DNA of 64,000 nucleotides, taken from PALSA-911 sp963743035. Lineage in GTDB: Bacteria > Pseudomonadota > Alphaproteobacteria > Acetobacterales > Acetobacteraceae. The DNA lies in assembly GCA_963743035.1 (NCBI GenBank), contig CAVUOB010000014.1:1-64000 (forward strand), given 5' to 3'. A program made the translations under genes and the position numbers. A model generated the notes under the pieces. The model was not told where the DNA came from. It made no database searches and saw only the letters and a list, made by a program, of their open reading frames with translations. Shown here piece after piece: positions 46,378 through 54,450 of the stretch. The stretch's first letter is position 1; each line of letters starts with the position of its first letter.

Positions 46378-47103
46378 CTACCGCGCCGCTGCCGCGATCG
46401 GGCCGGCGAGCGCGGCCGCCAGGCAGGCGAACAGCTGGCGGGCGACCTGTCGCCGCGCCTCCGGCTCGCGGGCGTCGAGGTCGAGGATCCCGCTGTCGTT
46501 CCAGTAGATCATCAGTTCATAGCGGCGCAGCAGCGGCACGTCGTGCACCGCCGCCGTACCGGCGAGTGCCGCGTGGAACGGGGTGCCGCCGGTGATGCGG
46601 GCGATGGACGGGGCGTATTGCATGTCCACCAGCAGGATGTCGGCGCCGGCTTCGCGCACCGTGCGGACGCCCTGTTCCAGGGCTGCCACGAACGGATCCA
46701 CATCCGCGCTTGTCGCGATCTCGCGCGTACCGGCGGCCCAGATCACCAGCCGGGCGCCACTCTCGACGAGCAGGTGCGGAAGATGCGTCAGGACGGAGGC
46801 CGCGGTGGCGCGGGGAACGGCGCCGTTGACCACGCGCACCTGCACGCCGGGCAAAGCGTCGGCAAGATCGGCTTGCAGCCGTGCCGGCAGGGTCGCGGAC
46901 GGATCGCCCGCCGCGCCGCCGGCCATCGCGGCGCCGCCCAGCACCAGAACCGAGAGCGCCCCGGCCGCAGCCGCCCGCTTGACCGCCGGCAGGGCAAGGT
47001 CGGACAAGGCCAGGTCCTCCGGCACCGGGCAGGGCGGCTGTGCCCCCGCGCGCGGCGCGGCGAACAGCAGTCCCAGCAACAGCAGCCATAGCGAATGCCG
47101 CAT
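46378..47103 (-). CDS. Exported SGNH-hydrolase-like protein, catalytic residues not evident
   Basis: 241 residues. Signal peptide MRHSLWLLLLGLLFAAPRAG, cleaved near AGA-QP. The fold outline fits SGNH: LSVLVLGGAAMAGG where the GDS block would be, VRVVNGAVPRATAA (Gly block), LVIWAAGTREIA (normally GxND) and a final WNDSGILD. The nucleophile Ser, the oxyanion Asn and the DxxH pair are not in their usual places, so it may be inactive or a divergent enzyme. Its ATG at 47103 overlaps the OpgC-like stop (ATGA). It probably acts with that membrane protein on a periplasmic glycan. Confidence 0.65.
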   Translation of the reverse strand: MRHSLWLLLLGLLFAAPRAGAQPPCPVPEDLALSDLALPAVKRAAAAGALSVLVLGGAAMAGGAAGDPSATLPARLQADLADALPGVQVRVVNGAVPRATAASVLTHLPHLLVESGARLVIWAAGTREIATSADVDPFVAALEQGVRTVREAGADILLVDMQYAPSIARITGGTPFHAALAGTAAVHDVPLLRRYELMIYWNDSGILDLDAREPEARRQVARQLFACLAAALAGPIAAAAR

Positions 47104-48293
47104 CAGGCTGGCCTCCGAAACCGGGCCGAGCCCGGGCGCACCGGAAGCCTGCCCCCGGCAGCGAACCACGCACTCAGCTGCCCCAAACCGATCATGATCA
47201 GCACGCCCCCAAGATTGACCGCGATGATGACAGGCACGGTCTTGTCGATGAAGGTCAGCACGATGTTGCCGAGCAGCGACAGCAGGATGCTCAGGCAGAA
47301 GACATGGAGCGAGTTCTGGCCGCAGAGCACCACCATCCAGCCGAACCGGCTGGTCATGAAGGGCGCATTGCGCCGGACCCGCAGACCGACCAGGAGAGCC
47401 AGCGCCAGGATGGAGACCAGGCGTATCGGCGGCAGCAGCGTCTTGTGGATCGGGAACAGGCTCTGGAACAGCAGGCCGGGGATGCGGGCATCCCACAGAT
47501 GCAGGGTCCAGGACACCTGGATCGCGGCGCCCGCCGCCACCACCGCGCCGGCGATCCACAGCAGCGCACGCATTGTCCGGCCGGCCTGCGGCAGCACAGA
47601 GCGGCCCCGCGCCCGGGCGAAGCCGAGATAGGCGGCGATCACGAACAGAAACTGCCAGGCGAACGGGTTGAAGAACCAGCCGTCTGCATCGGTGTTGCCG
47701 GGCAGGTTCACCTCGGTCACCTGCGCCAGCACATAGAGCGCGGCCGAGGGAAGCAATGCCAGCCAGGCGTGCCGGCGCATCGCCAGCATGAACAGCGGCA
47801 GCACCGCGAGCAGAGCGATGTAGAGCGGCAGGATGTCCAGCAGCGCCGGCTGAAATTCCAGCAGCAGCATCCGGATCACCGCCTCGTCGGGGCGGGCGAG
47901 GAAATCGCCGATGCCGAGTTCGTCGGAAAACAGCGGATTGTCGAAATGGCGCACGGTGTAGGCAACCTGGGCGGTGTAGAGCACGAACAGGCAGATATGC
48001 GCGAGATAGAGCTGCCAGACCCGGCGCAGGATCAGCGCGGAGGCATAGAGCGGCCCGTCCTGCAGCATCTTGCGGCCGTAGACCATGGCGGCGGTGTAGC
48101 CGGAGATGAAGATGAACACCTCCGCCGCATCAGCCAGCGCGAAGCCGCGCAGCGTGAAATAGCCGAGCGGATTGCCGGGAATATGGTCGATGAAGATCGC
48201 GAACAGCGCCAGGCCGCGGAAGAAATCCAGCCTGTAGTCCCGCTCTGCCGCCACGCCCAGTCCAGCCATCAGCCCCGCCCTATCGTGAGCCAT
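47103..48293 (-). CDS. OpgC-family membrane acyltransferase
   Basis: 396 residues with about ten helices. OpgC hallmarks: YRLDFFRGLALFAIFIDHIP at residues 19-38, the segment LADAAEVFIFISGYTAAMVY, and FLFVIAAYLGFARARG. Family members add succinyl groups to periplasmic glucans; others modify different glycans. The stop overlaps the start of the exported SGNH-like gene, forming a two-gene unit reminiscent of acyltransferase-SGNH pairs. No glucan synthase is adjacent. Confidence 0.85.
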   Translation of the reverse strand: MAHDRAGLMAGLGVAAERDYRLDFFRGLALFAIFIDHIPGNPLGYFTLRGFALADAAEVFIFISGYTAAMVYGRKMLQDGPLYASALILRRVWQLYLAHICLFVLYTAQVAYTVRHFDNPLFSDELGIGDFLARPDEAVIRMLLLEFQPALLDILPLYIALLAVLPLFMLAMRRHAWLALLPSAALYVLAQVTEVNLPGNTDADGWFFNPFAWQFLFVIAAYLGFARARGRSVLPQAGRTMRALLWIAGAVVAAGAAIQVSWTLHLWDARIPGLLFQSLFPIHKTLLPPIRLVSILALALLVGLRVRRNAPFMTSRFGWMVVLCGQNSLHVFCLSILLSLLGNIVLTFIDKTVPVIIAVNLGGVLIMIGLGQLSAWFAAGGRLPVRPGSARFRRPA

Positions 48294-48401
48294 GGCGATA
48301 GCATTCGCAGCGTTGCAAGGGACAGCGCCCGCGGAAGATGCCGGCCGACGAAACGGCGCAACCAGGAGGGGGCTATGCCGCGTTCCGCCCGGACCGGACG
48401 G

Positions 48402-49331
48402 TCAGCGCGGCTGGTGCAATGTCGGCGCGCTGTCGGCCACCGTGGTGCGGTGCATGTCGCGCACCTGGGTGGGATCGAACGGCCGTGCGCGGTGCATGGT
48501 GCAGCGGTTGTCCCACATCACCAGGTCGTATTGCCGCCATTCATGCGCATAGACGAACTGGCGCTGGGTCGCGTGCTCGATCAGGTCGCGCAGGAAGGCG
48601 CGGGCTTCCGGCACCGGCCAGCCATGGATGGTGCCGGCATGCGAGGCGAGATACAGCGACAGGCGGCCGCTGGCCGCATGGCGGCGCACCAGGCGCTGGG
48701 GCACCGGCACCAGCCGTTCCTGGTCCTCGCCGGAGAAATCCTCCAGGCGGAAGCCGAGCATGCCGCGGGAATAGATCTGGCTGTGATCGCAGACGAGATC
48801 CCAGCACTCCTTCTGCGTTGCCTCGTCCAGCGCGTCCCAGGCGGCGCGCATGTCGGCGAACTCGGTGTTCCCGCCGGCGCCGGGGATCACCCGCGCGGAT
48901 AGCAGCGAGTATTTCGACGGCGTGGCCTTGAACGAGCTGTCCGAATGCCAGAGCCGGTTGCCCAGCGAAAACAGCCGGCGGCGATTGTCCCGCGCCAGGA
49001 TGTTGCCGTCCTTGTCGAGGTTGGAGATGTCGTTGATGTCCATGCTCAGGCGGCGGTCCTTCGGCATGGCCAGATCGCCGGTCGCGGTCTCCATCGGGCC
49101 GAAATTCCTGGAGAATGCGTATTGCTGGGCATCGTCGATGCGCTGGTCGTGGAACACCAGCACGGCGTAGCGGTCCATGCCGGCCTCGATCGCCGCGGCC
49201 TGTTGCAGAGACACCCCGGCGGCGATGTCGATGCCGGACACCACGCCGGCGAAATCCGGACGGGCGGGATCGACCGGGCGGATCGACACCTGGGGCTGGG
49301 AGGCAGCGGACGCCTGGACGGATGCGGACAT
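48402..49331 (-). CDS. TfdA/TauD-family 2-oxoglutarate dioxygenase
   Basis: 309 residues. FADMRAAWDAL, NRLWHSDSSFKATPSKYSLL (HxD of the iron site: His in WHSD, Asp two on), IHGWPVPEARAFLRDLIEHA and the distal His in VMWDNRCTMHRARPF; Arg in RDMHRTTVAD binds 2-oxoglutarate. Very like alpha-ketoglutarate-dependent 2,4-D dioxygenases, but many relatives have unknown natural substrates. ATG at 49331 is used; the leader carries repeated GCAAGGGAAA binding-site-like units. Confidence 0.85.
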   Translation of the reverse strand: MSASVQASAASQPQVSIRPVDPARPDFAGVVSGIDIAAGVSLQQAAAIEAGMDRYAVLVFHDQRIDDAQQYAFSRNFGPMETATGDLAMPKDRRLSMDINDISNLDKDGNILARDNRRRLFSLGNRLWHSDSSFKATPSKYSLLSARVIPGAGGNTEFADMRAAWDALDEATQKECWDLVCDHSQIYSRGMLGFRLEDFSGEDQERLVPVPQRLVRRHAASGRLSLYLASHAGTIHGWPVPEARAFLRDLIEHATQRQFVYAHEWRQYDLVMWDNRCTMHRARPFDPTQVRDMHRTTVADSAPTLHQPR

Positions 49332-49386
49332 GGCTCGTTTTTCCCTTGCATGGCTCGATTTCCCTTGCAGGTTTCCCTTGCAAGGC
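49329..49386 (-). repeat. Triplicated ribosome-binding-site region
   Basis: On the minus strand GCAAGGGAAA occurs three times before the TfdA-type gene; the last two copies belong to a 19-20 bp tandem duplication GCAAGGGAAA-tcGAGCCAT / GCAAGGGAAAaacGAGCCAT that also duplicates the start ATG. The upstream ATG is out of frame, so translation should use the copy at 49331. Confidence 0.7.
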
Positions 49387-49498
49387 GGCTTTGCGCCGTA
49401 TTTGCGGAAACTATAGCCACACAAGCCGGATAACCGTCATCGCGGGCTTGGCATGGCTCATATTCCGTACCGCCGCCATCGGTCCGCTCCTTCCGGGC

Positions 49499-49951
49499 TC
49501 AGCGATAGACGAGCACCGGCGTCCGGGAATGCGTCAGCACCTTCAGCGTCTGGCTGCCCAGCACCAGGGCGGAAATGCCGCGCCGTCCATGCGAGGCCAT
49601 CAGAATGAGGTCGCAGCCCCGCGACGCCGCGGCATCGATGATCGCCTGGTAGGGATAGGCATGTTCAAGATGCACGATCTCGCACGGCACACCCGCCTGC
49701 CGCGCCTGGTCGGCCGCGGCCTCGAGCACCGGGCCCACCCGCTCGGCGATACGCCTGGCGTATTTCGCCTCCGCGCATTCGAGCATCTCCGGCGCGGATA
49801 TCTCCGGCGCCCCGGATAAAATCGCAAACGGCTCGGTGACCATCAGCACGGTGACCCTGGCCCCGATCTCATGGGCGAAGCACATGCCGTGGGTGACGGC
49901 CTTGTTCGCAAGCTCCGATCCGTCGGTCGGTATCAGGATGTTCTTGTACAT
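49499..49951 (-). CDS. Universal stress protein, UspA family
   Basis: 150 residues, one Usp domain. It opens MYKNILIPTDGSELANKAVT and carries the ATP-binding pattern ASHGRRGISALVLGSQTLKV (G-2-G-9-G-S/T) with the closing strand SRTPVLVYR. Stress-induced, role in survival; ATP-binding subtype inferred from the motif. Confidence 0.9.
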   Translation of the reverse strand: MYKNILIPTDGSELANKAVTHGMCFAHEIGARVTVLMVTEPFAILSGAPEISAPEMLECAEAKYARRIAERVGPVLEAAADQARQAGVPCEIVHLEHAYPYQAIIDAAASRGCDLILMASHGRRGISALVLGSQTLKVLTHSRTPVLVYR

Positions 49952-50013
49952 GTTGCCCCCTGGTCACCCGGTTCGGGTCGCCACCCCCCGGCGTCATCCC
50001 TGGCGCTCACCTC

Positions 50014-50041
50014 TGGGACCCGCATTTTGGGACCCGCATTT
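50014..50041. repeat. 14-bp perfect tandem duplication
   Basis: TGGGACCCGCATTT occurs twice in direct succession in the gap between the divergent uspA and the STY0301-like gene. Confidence 0.85.
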
Positions 50042-50112
50042 GGAGTATACATTTCGCCGCCGGTGAGCGCATGGCCTGGCGCAGCATCCGCGGCGAAGGC
50101 TTTCGGGACCGT

Positions 50113-50553
50113 ATGGGGGGCAGGATGCGTCGATTGGCTCGGCTCGCTGTTGTCCTCCTCGCTTCGGCGGTTTCCACCGGCGCTGGCGGCCAGCCCATCC
50201 GGCACCGGCTGCAATGCCCCTCGACGGCCCCAGCGGAATGGGGGCTCGGCCCCAGCGTGCCGCTGGCCCGGGTTTCGGTGCTGGCCCAGCAAACCGGCCG
50301 CCCGATCGACGAGAGTGCCCCGCCATCGCTGCACCCGGATCGTTCGCTGGTGGTGGGCGATGTCCTGCACAACATCTGGGTGATGGACGACGAGCCCGGC
50401 TGGTACCGCTTCGTCGACTGCCAGTACAGGGGCTCCCCGCGGATCCTGCGGCTATGGGCCGACGGGCTCAAGCGTTGCGAGCAAACCGTCCGGCCCTACG
50501 CCCCCCGCACGGGCATATCGGAGACGGCGGCGCAGACATTGGAATGCGATTGA
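50113..50553 (+). CDS. Exported STY0301-like protein
   Basis: 146 residues. Basic start and hydrophobic core RRLARLAVVLLASAVSTGAG form a signal peptide. The mature part has four Cys: LQCPSTAPAEW near its start, DCQYRGSPRILRLWADG, LKRCEQTV and the final LECD; GWYRFVDCQY is the best preserved stretch. This Cys and Trp pattern resembles the STY0301 family of small periplasmic proteins of unknown function. ATG at 50113 is chosen; one 14 codons upstream is possible but would put charged residues before the signal. Confidence 0.65.
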   Translation: MGGRMRRLARLAVVLLASAVSTGAGGQPIRHRLQCPSTAPAEWGLGPSVPLARVSVLAQQTGRPIDESAPPSLHPDRSLVVGDVLHNIWVMDDEPGWYRFVDCQYRGSPRILRLWADGLKRCEQTVRPYAPRTGISETAAQTLECD

Positions 50554-50632
50554 GAGCTGCCCGGGCGGTTCTGCCCAGGCGGTTCCGGCGGTCTGCGGGC
50601 ACGGTTTCTCCGCCGGCCCGGCGCCGGGCGCC

Positions 50633-50666
50633 TTACCCACCGAAGCTGTGGGTAACTTTGTGGGTA
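50633..50666. repeat. GTGGGTA motifs, one inverted and two direct
   Basis: TTACCCAC (50633-50640) pairs with GTGGGTAA (50648-50655) and a second direct copy GTGGGTA follows at 50660-50666. A lower-GC patch (to about 50760) follows, with a small GCCT/AGGC hairpin. Spaced GTGGGTA repeats are seen as arm-type sites near some integrases, but no integrase gene is present. The stretch 50554-51038 holds no recognisable gene. Confidence 0.35.
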
Positions 50667-51038
50667 TCGTCAGGGGCAACTTTACAAATGACAGGGAATC
50701 CTTGGCCGCCGGTCAGATTGCCTAAATATAAGGCGGAAGACCAAGTCATTGATTTATAATACTTCTTCTGCGCAGGACCGGCCGATATCGGCGACCTCCG
50801 GGATTCTTGTGAACATGATCCGCTAGGTCCCTGAAACTGCATGTATCCGCCATGGCCGGTGGACAAATCGTCTCGGTTGCGTCCGGTTCCCCGGTTTCGC
50901 TTCGGATCGGACCGCGAAAATGTCAAGGCCATCGAGGCCTGTTTTCGTCGGCCCGGACGGGCGGCGGGCTGTGGACAATGTCGCGATCGGATGGCGGAAC
51001 AAGGATCGAAAGCCGCGGATCCGTCCGGGACGATTTTC

Positions 51039-51068
51039 TTGACAATATCCGCTCCGCCGGCGTAGCAT
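51039..51068 (+). promoter_or_regulatory. Sigma-70-type promoter of the candidate RNA
   Basis: TTGACA (51039-51044, perfect -35 box) and TAGCAT (51063-51068) are 18 bases apart. Expected transcription start is near 51075, at the 5' edge of the hairpin series. Confidence 0.6.
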
Positions 51069-51070
51069 TG

Positions 51071-51257
51071 ATAGTGTCCCCACAAGAGGAGGGTGCATAA
51101 ACAGCATGACTCCACCGGGTATAGTTGGAGTTACCGACCACCGTGGCATCGGTAGCCGCCTCAAAAGTCCACGCCATAGTTCAGCCATCTGCGCTGAACC
51201 GCGAAGTACATCTTCGCAGTAAGACCCCCGTCTAACGCAGAGGCGTTCGGGGGTCTT
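51071..51257 (+). ncRNA. Candidate structured small RNA with five consecutive hairpins
   Basis: Between a strong promoter and a terminator, about 185 bases contain perfect stems in series: ACTCCA/TGGAGT (51109-51131), TACCGA/TCGGTA (51132-51154), GTTCAGC/GCTGAAC (51179-51199), GCGAAG/CTTCGC (51201-51217) and the terminator stem (51221-51257). The 5' part GAGGAGGGTGCATAAACAGC is unpaired and purine-rich. I recognise no 6S, SRP, RNase P, tmRNA or riboswitch signature. A 38-codon frame (ATG 51106 to TAA 51222, after AGGAGG at long spacing) runs through the hairpins and stops at the terminator stem, so a leader-peptide/attenuator is an alternative. It precedes the DUF2092 gene by 200 bases. Confidence 0.55.
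51221..51257 (+). terminator. Terminator hairpin of the candidate RNA
   Basis: AAGACCCCCG pairs with CGGGGGTCTT (10 bp, perfect), enclosing a second small stem ACGC/GCGT. The following CGTCGTTCTG is only moderately T-rich. Confidence 0.7.
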
Positions 51258-51336
51258 CGTCGTTCTGATCCTGGCTGTACCCGCTTCATGCGGAACCCCG
51301 TCATCTTGCGGGACGATCCGTTTTTCCACCGGTTCC

Positions 51337-51364
51337 TTGCCATTACCAAACAGGCTACTAGACT
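51337..51364 (+). promoter_or_regulatory. Possible promoter of the DUF2092 operon
   Basis: TTGCCA (51337-51342) and TAGACT (51359-51364) with 16-base spacing, about 100 bases before the DUF2092 start. Only a moderate match. Confidence 0.35.
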
Positions 51365-51461
51365 GCGCCGAACACAATTGCGCGGCGATTGCGTGACCGG
51401 CCCACTACCGGCGGTTAAGCCCGTGGTCCGTTTCCGTTGCACCGGGTCGGAGGATTTCGTG

Positions 51462-52403
51462 ATGCCATCGTATCGCCTGCGGCTTGCCTTGCTGGCCGCG
51501 CTCGCCACGCTTCCCCTCGTCGGCGCCCAGGCGCAGCAGGCGCAAACGCCGCCCGCGCCGACCCCGCCCACGGCGCCACCCCCTGCGGTCCCACCCGCCC
51601 TGGCCCCACCTGGCCTGGCCGCGCCGCCCGATCTCGGCGTGCGCGTCGGCCTGGAGCCGAAGGCGATCGACCTGCTCAAGGCCATGAGCGCCCGCCTGGC
51701 CGCCGCCAGGACCATGAGCTTCACCGCCATCGCCACCTACGAAAGCCCGGCACGGACCGGGGAGCCCTTGGCCTACACGACCACCTCCCAGGTCACCCTG
51801 CAGCGCCCGGACAGGTTGCGCGTGCTCACCCCGGGCGATGGCCCGCCATCGGAATTCTATTACGACGGCAAGGCGATGATGGCCTATTCGCCGGAGGCCA
51901 ACCTCGTCGCCGTGTCCGCCGCACCGCCGACGATCGACGCGATGCTGAAGGCGGCCTTCCAATCGGCCGCGATCTATTTCCCGTTCACCGACGTGATCGT
52001 GACCGATCCCTATAAGGACATCGCCGAGGGGTTGAAGATCGCCTTCGTCGTCGGCCAGTCGAAGGTGGTCGGCGGCACGACCACGGACGTCATCGTGCTC
52101 GTCAACGACAATCTGCAGGCCCAGGTCTGGATCGGCGCCGCCGACAGGCTGCCGCGCATGGTGCGGGCGACGTTCTTCAACGAACCCGGCCATTACCGCC
52201 ACGTCGTCGAGTTCACCAACTGGCACCTGGACGGGGCGGTTCCGTCCGGAACCTTCGCCTCGGCGCGCGCCGCGAAGGCGCCGCACATGCAGTTCGCCGC
52301 GCCCAATGCCAAGCTGCCGGAACTGTCCCAGACGCCTGCAGCACCGCCTGCAGCGCCGCCTGCGGCGACACCCCAGGCGCCCGCGGGAGGAAACAAGCCA
52401 TGA
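51462..52403 (+). CDS. DUF2092 exported protein
   Basis: 313 residues. Signal peptide MPSYRLRLALLAALATLPLV, cleaved near AQA-QQ, then a Pro-rich linker (about 28-55). The DUF2092 domain, a LolA/LolB-like half-barrel, follows: LKAMSARLAAARTMSFTAIA, LQRPDRLRVLTPGDGPPSEF, YYDGKAMMAYSPEANLVAV, VQ-type VWIGAADRLPRMVRATF and VVEFTNWHLDG. A second Pro/Ala tail ends it. GGAGG precedes the ATG at 51462. Its stop overlaps the start of the glycine-repeat gene (ATGA), so the two products probably act together in the envelope. Confidence 0.88.
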   Translation: MPSYRLRLALLAALATLPLVGAQAQQAQTPPAPTPPTAPPPAVPPALAPPGLAAPPDLGVRVGLEPKAIDLLKAMSARLAAARTMSFTAIATYESPARTGEPLAYTTTSQVTLQRPDRLRVLTPGDGPPSEFYYDGKAMMAYSPEANLVAVSAAPPTIDAMLKAAFQSAAIYFPFTDVIVTDPYKDIAEGLKIAFVVGQSKVVGGTTTDVIVLVNDNLQAQVWIGAADRLPRMVRATFFNEPGHYRHVVEFTNWHLDGAVPSGTFASARAAKAPHMQFAAPNAKLPELSQTPAAPPAAPPAATPQAPAGGNKP

Positions 52404-53092
52404 AGCGATACGCCATTCGCGGAATGCTGGCCGGCACGGCCGGCCTGCTGATCGCGGCGATTCCGCTCGATCGTGCCGACGCCTGGTTCCATGCCAACTA
52501 CGCCGGCGGCCGCACCGTGGGCGGCGACGGCAGCTGGGCCCATGAGGGCCGCTATGGCGGCACCGCGTCCGGCGGCGGCGGTTCCTGGAGCGCGAACGGC
52601 GCCCGCGGCGGCACGGCCTCGGGCGGCGAAGGGTCCTGGCATGCCAGCGGCGCCAGCGGCGGCACCGCCTCGGGCGGCGAGGGCAACTGGCACGCGACCG
52701 GAGCCAATGGCGCCACCGCCTATCACGGCAGTTATTACGGCGGCTACCATCCGCCGACCGTCGTGAACAACTACAGCACCGGCTGCTACAATTGCGGCGG
52801 CTGGAATGCGGGCGGCGCGGTGGCCGCCGGCGCCGTCGGGCTCGCGGCGGGCGCCGCCATCGGCGCCGCCTCGGCCAGCGCCGCCAGCGCCAATGCCTAT
52901 GCCGCCGGGGCGGCCGCTGGGGCCGCCGCCGCGACGCCTGTTTATGTCATGAGCGATATCTACCCCGCGTTGCCGGCCGGCTGCGGCTATTACCCGGTCG
53001 GCGGCGCGGCTTATTACCGCTGCGGCCCCACCTGGTTCAGCCCCTATTACGGCGCCAACGGCATGTACTACCGCGTCGTGCCCGCCCCGTAA
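52400..53092 (+). CDS. Exported glycine-rich protein with four 17-residue repeats
   Basis: 230 residues. Signal peptide to about residue 28 (MLAGTAGLLIAAIPLDRADA). Residues 36-103 are four units of 17 residues with consensus GGTASGGEGSWHASGAS (first unit GGRTVGGDGSWAHEGRY). Then a Tyr-rich part (YHGSYYGGYHPPTVVNNY), CYNCGG, an Ala/Gly helix or anchor (GAVAAGAVGLAAGAAIGAAS) and a Cys/Tyr-rich C-terminus (PAGCGYYPVGGAAYYRCGPT). Regular Trp and Gly spacing suggests a stacked beta structure on the cell surface. Translationally coupled to the DUF2092 gene. No database family that I can name. Confidence 0.75.
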   Translation: MKRYAIRGMLAGTAGLLIAAIPLDRADAWFHANYAGGRTVGGDGSWAHEGRYGGTASGGGGSWSANGARGGTASGGEGSWHASGASGGTASGGEGNWHATGANGATAYHGSYYGGYHPPTVVNNYSTGCYNCGGWNAGGAVAAGAVGLAAGAAIGAASASAASANAYAAGAAAGAAAATPVYVMSDIYPALPAGCGYYPVGGAAYYRCGPTWFSPYYGANGMYYRVVPAP

Positions 53093-53264
53093 CGACCGAC
53101 GCCAGCGCGCGCCCGGCGTCAGGGCAAAGAGCCGGAGGAGCCGCCGGGGCGGCCTTGACGCTGCGCGGAACGCTCTGCACCATCCCCCCACAACAAACCA
53201 ACACACGGACCGGACAGGCTGAACAGGCCGCGAATGACGGGCCGGCACGGGAGGGGCGCACGCC

Positions 53265-54425
53265 ATGACTGCACGCGTACTGGCTTCAGGAATCGGCCGC
53301 CGTTCGGCGCTCGCGTTGTCCGCCGCCGGCTTGCTGGCGGGACGCGCGCGGGCAGAGGGCAAGGAGCCGTTCAAATTCGGCTGCCTGATGCCGACCACCG
53401 GGCTCGAGGCCGGCTACGGGCTCGATTTCGTCAAGACCTTCGAGATGGCGGTCAAGGACGTCAACGACCGCGGCGGGGTGAACGGCCATCCGCTGGAAAT
53501 GATCGTGCTGGACACCCAGGCCAAGCCGGAACTGGCCATTCCCGCGGCCCAGAAACTGATCGATGTGGACAAGGTGCCGCTGATCGTCACGGCCTGGAGC
53601 TCGGTGGTGAAGGCGCTGGGGCCGGTGATGAACCGCGGCCAGGTGGTACAGATCAACATGGGCGCCAATTCGCCCGATATCGCCAATCTCGGCGACTACA
53701 CCTACTCCACCTTCCCGCTCGCCGACGTGGACGTGACGGCGCTGGCGAATTTCGCCTACGGCAAGCTCGGCAAGCGCCGCGCCGCAGTGCTGTACATCAA
53801 CAACGACACCGGCATCGGCGGCGCCAAGCTGTTCCGCGACACCTTCACCAAGGCCGGCGGCGAGGTCGTCGCGTTCGAGGCCTACGATCCGAAGGCGACC
53901 GATTTCACCGGGCTGCTGCTGAAGCTGCGCGTGGCCAACCCGGACATGGTGCACATGCATTCGCTGGCGGAATTGACCCAGGTGGTCGCGCAGATGCGCC
54001 AGCTCGGCATGACGCAGCAGGTCACGACCTATTCGGTCGGCTACAACCCCAAAATCCTGGCCCAACTCGGCACGGCGGCGGAGGGGCTGATCGTGACCTC
54101 GCTGGCGCCGACCTCGGCCAACAACCCGAACGTGGCCAAGCTTCTGGAACTGTGGAAGCAGGTGGGCCGCGCGCCGAACGGGCTGCCCTATCTGCAATAC
54201 GCCTGGGACACGACGATCTTCGTCGCCGAGGTCTATGGCTACATGGACAAGAAGGGCATGGCCATGACCGGTGAGAACTGCGTCAAGGCGCTGCTGGCGA
54301 TCCGCGAATTCGACCTGCCGATGACCGGCAAGCTGGTGGTCACCGACGACCACCGAGTGAAGAAGCCGGTCTATCTGTATGTCGTGAAGAACAACAAGTT
54401 CGAACTGCTGGAAACCGCGAGCTAA
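53265..54425 (+). CDS. Branched-chain-type ABC transporter substrate-binding protein
   Basis: Periplasmic type I binding protein (Peripla_BP_6), 386 residues. Signal with a twin-Arg-like GIGRRSALALSAAGLLAGRA. Mature start FKFGCLMPTTGLEAGYGLDF, then DVNDRGGVNGHPLEMIVLDT, VLYINNDTGIGGAKLFRDTF and YDPKATDFTGLLLKLRVANP. Ligand may be an amino acid, amide or aromatic acid. First gene of a five-gene importer with a racemase-family gene at its end. Confidence 0.88.
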   Translation: MTARVLASGIGRRSALALSAAGLLAGRARAEGKEPFKFGCLMPTTGLEAGYGLDFVKTFEMAVKDVNDRGGVNGHPLEMIVLDTQAKPELAIPAAQKLIDVDKVPLIVTAWSSVVKALGPVMNRGQVVQINMGANSPDIANLGDYTYSTFPLADVDVTALANFAYGKLGKRRAAVLYINNDTGIGGAKLFRDTFTKAGGEVVAFEAYDPKATDFTGLLLKLRVANPDMVHMHSLAELTQVVAQMRQLGMTQQVTTYSVGYNPKILAQLGTAAEGLIVTSLAPTSANNPNVAKLLELWKQVGRAPNGLPYLQYAWDTTIFVAEVYGYMDKKGMAMTGENCVKALLAIREFDLPMTGKLVVTDDHRVKKPVYLYVVKNNKFELLETAS

Positions 54426-54450
54426 GCCAGCAGCGGCCGGAACCCCACCG

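Noticed and set aside
50823..51377. Minus-strand frame across the candidate RNA
   Set aside because: No homology-like features or start signal; the hairpins, promoter and terminator on the + strand explain the region better.
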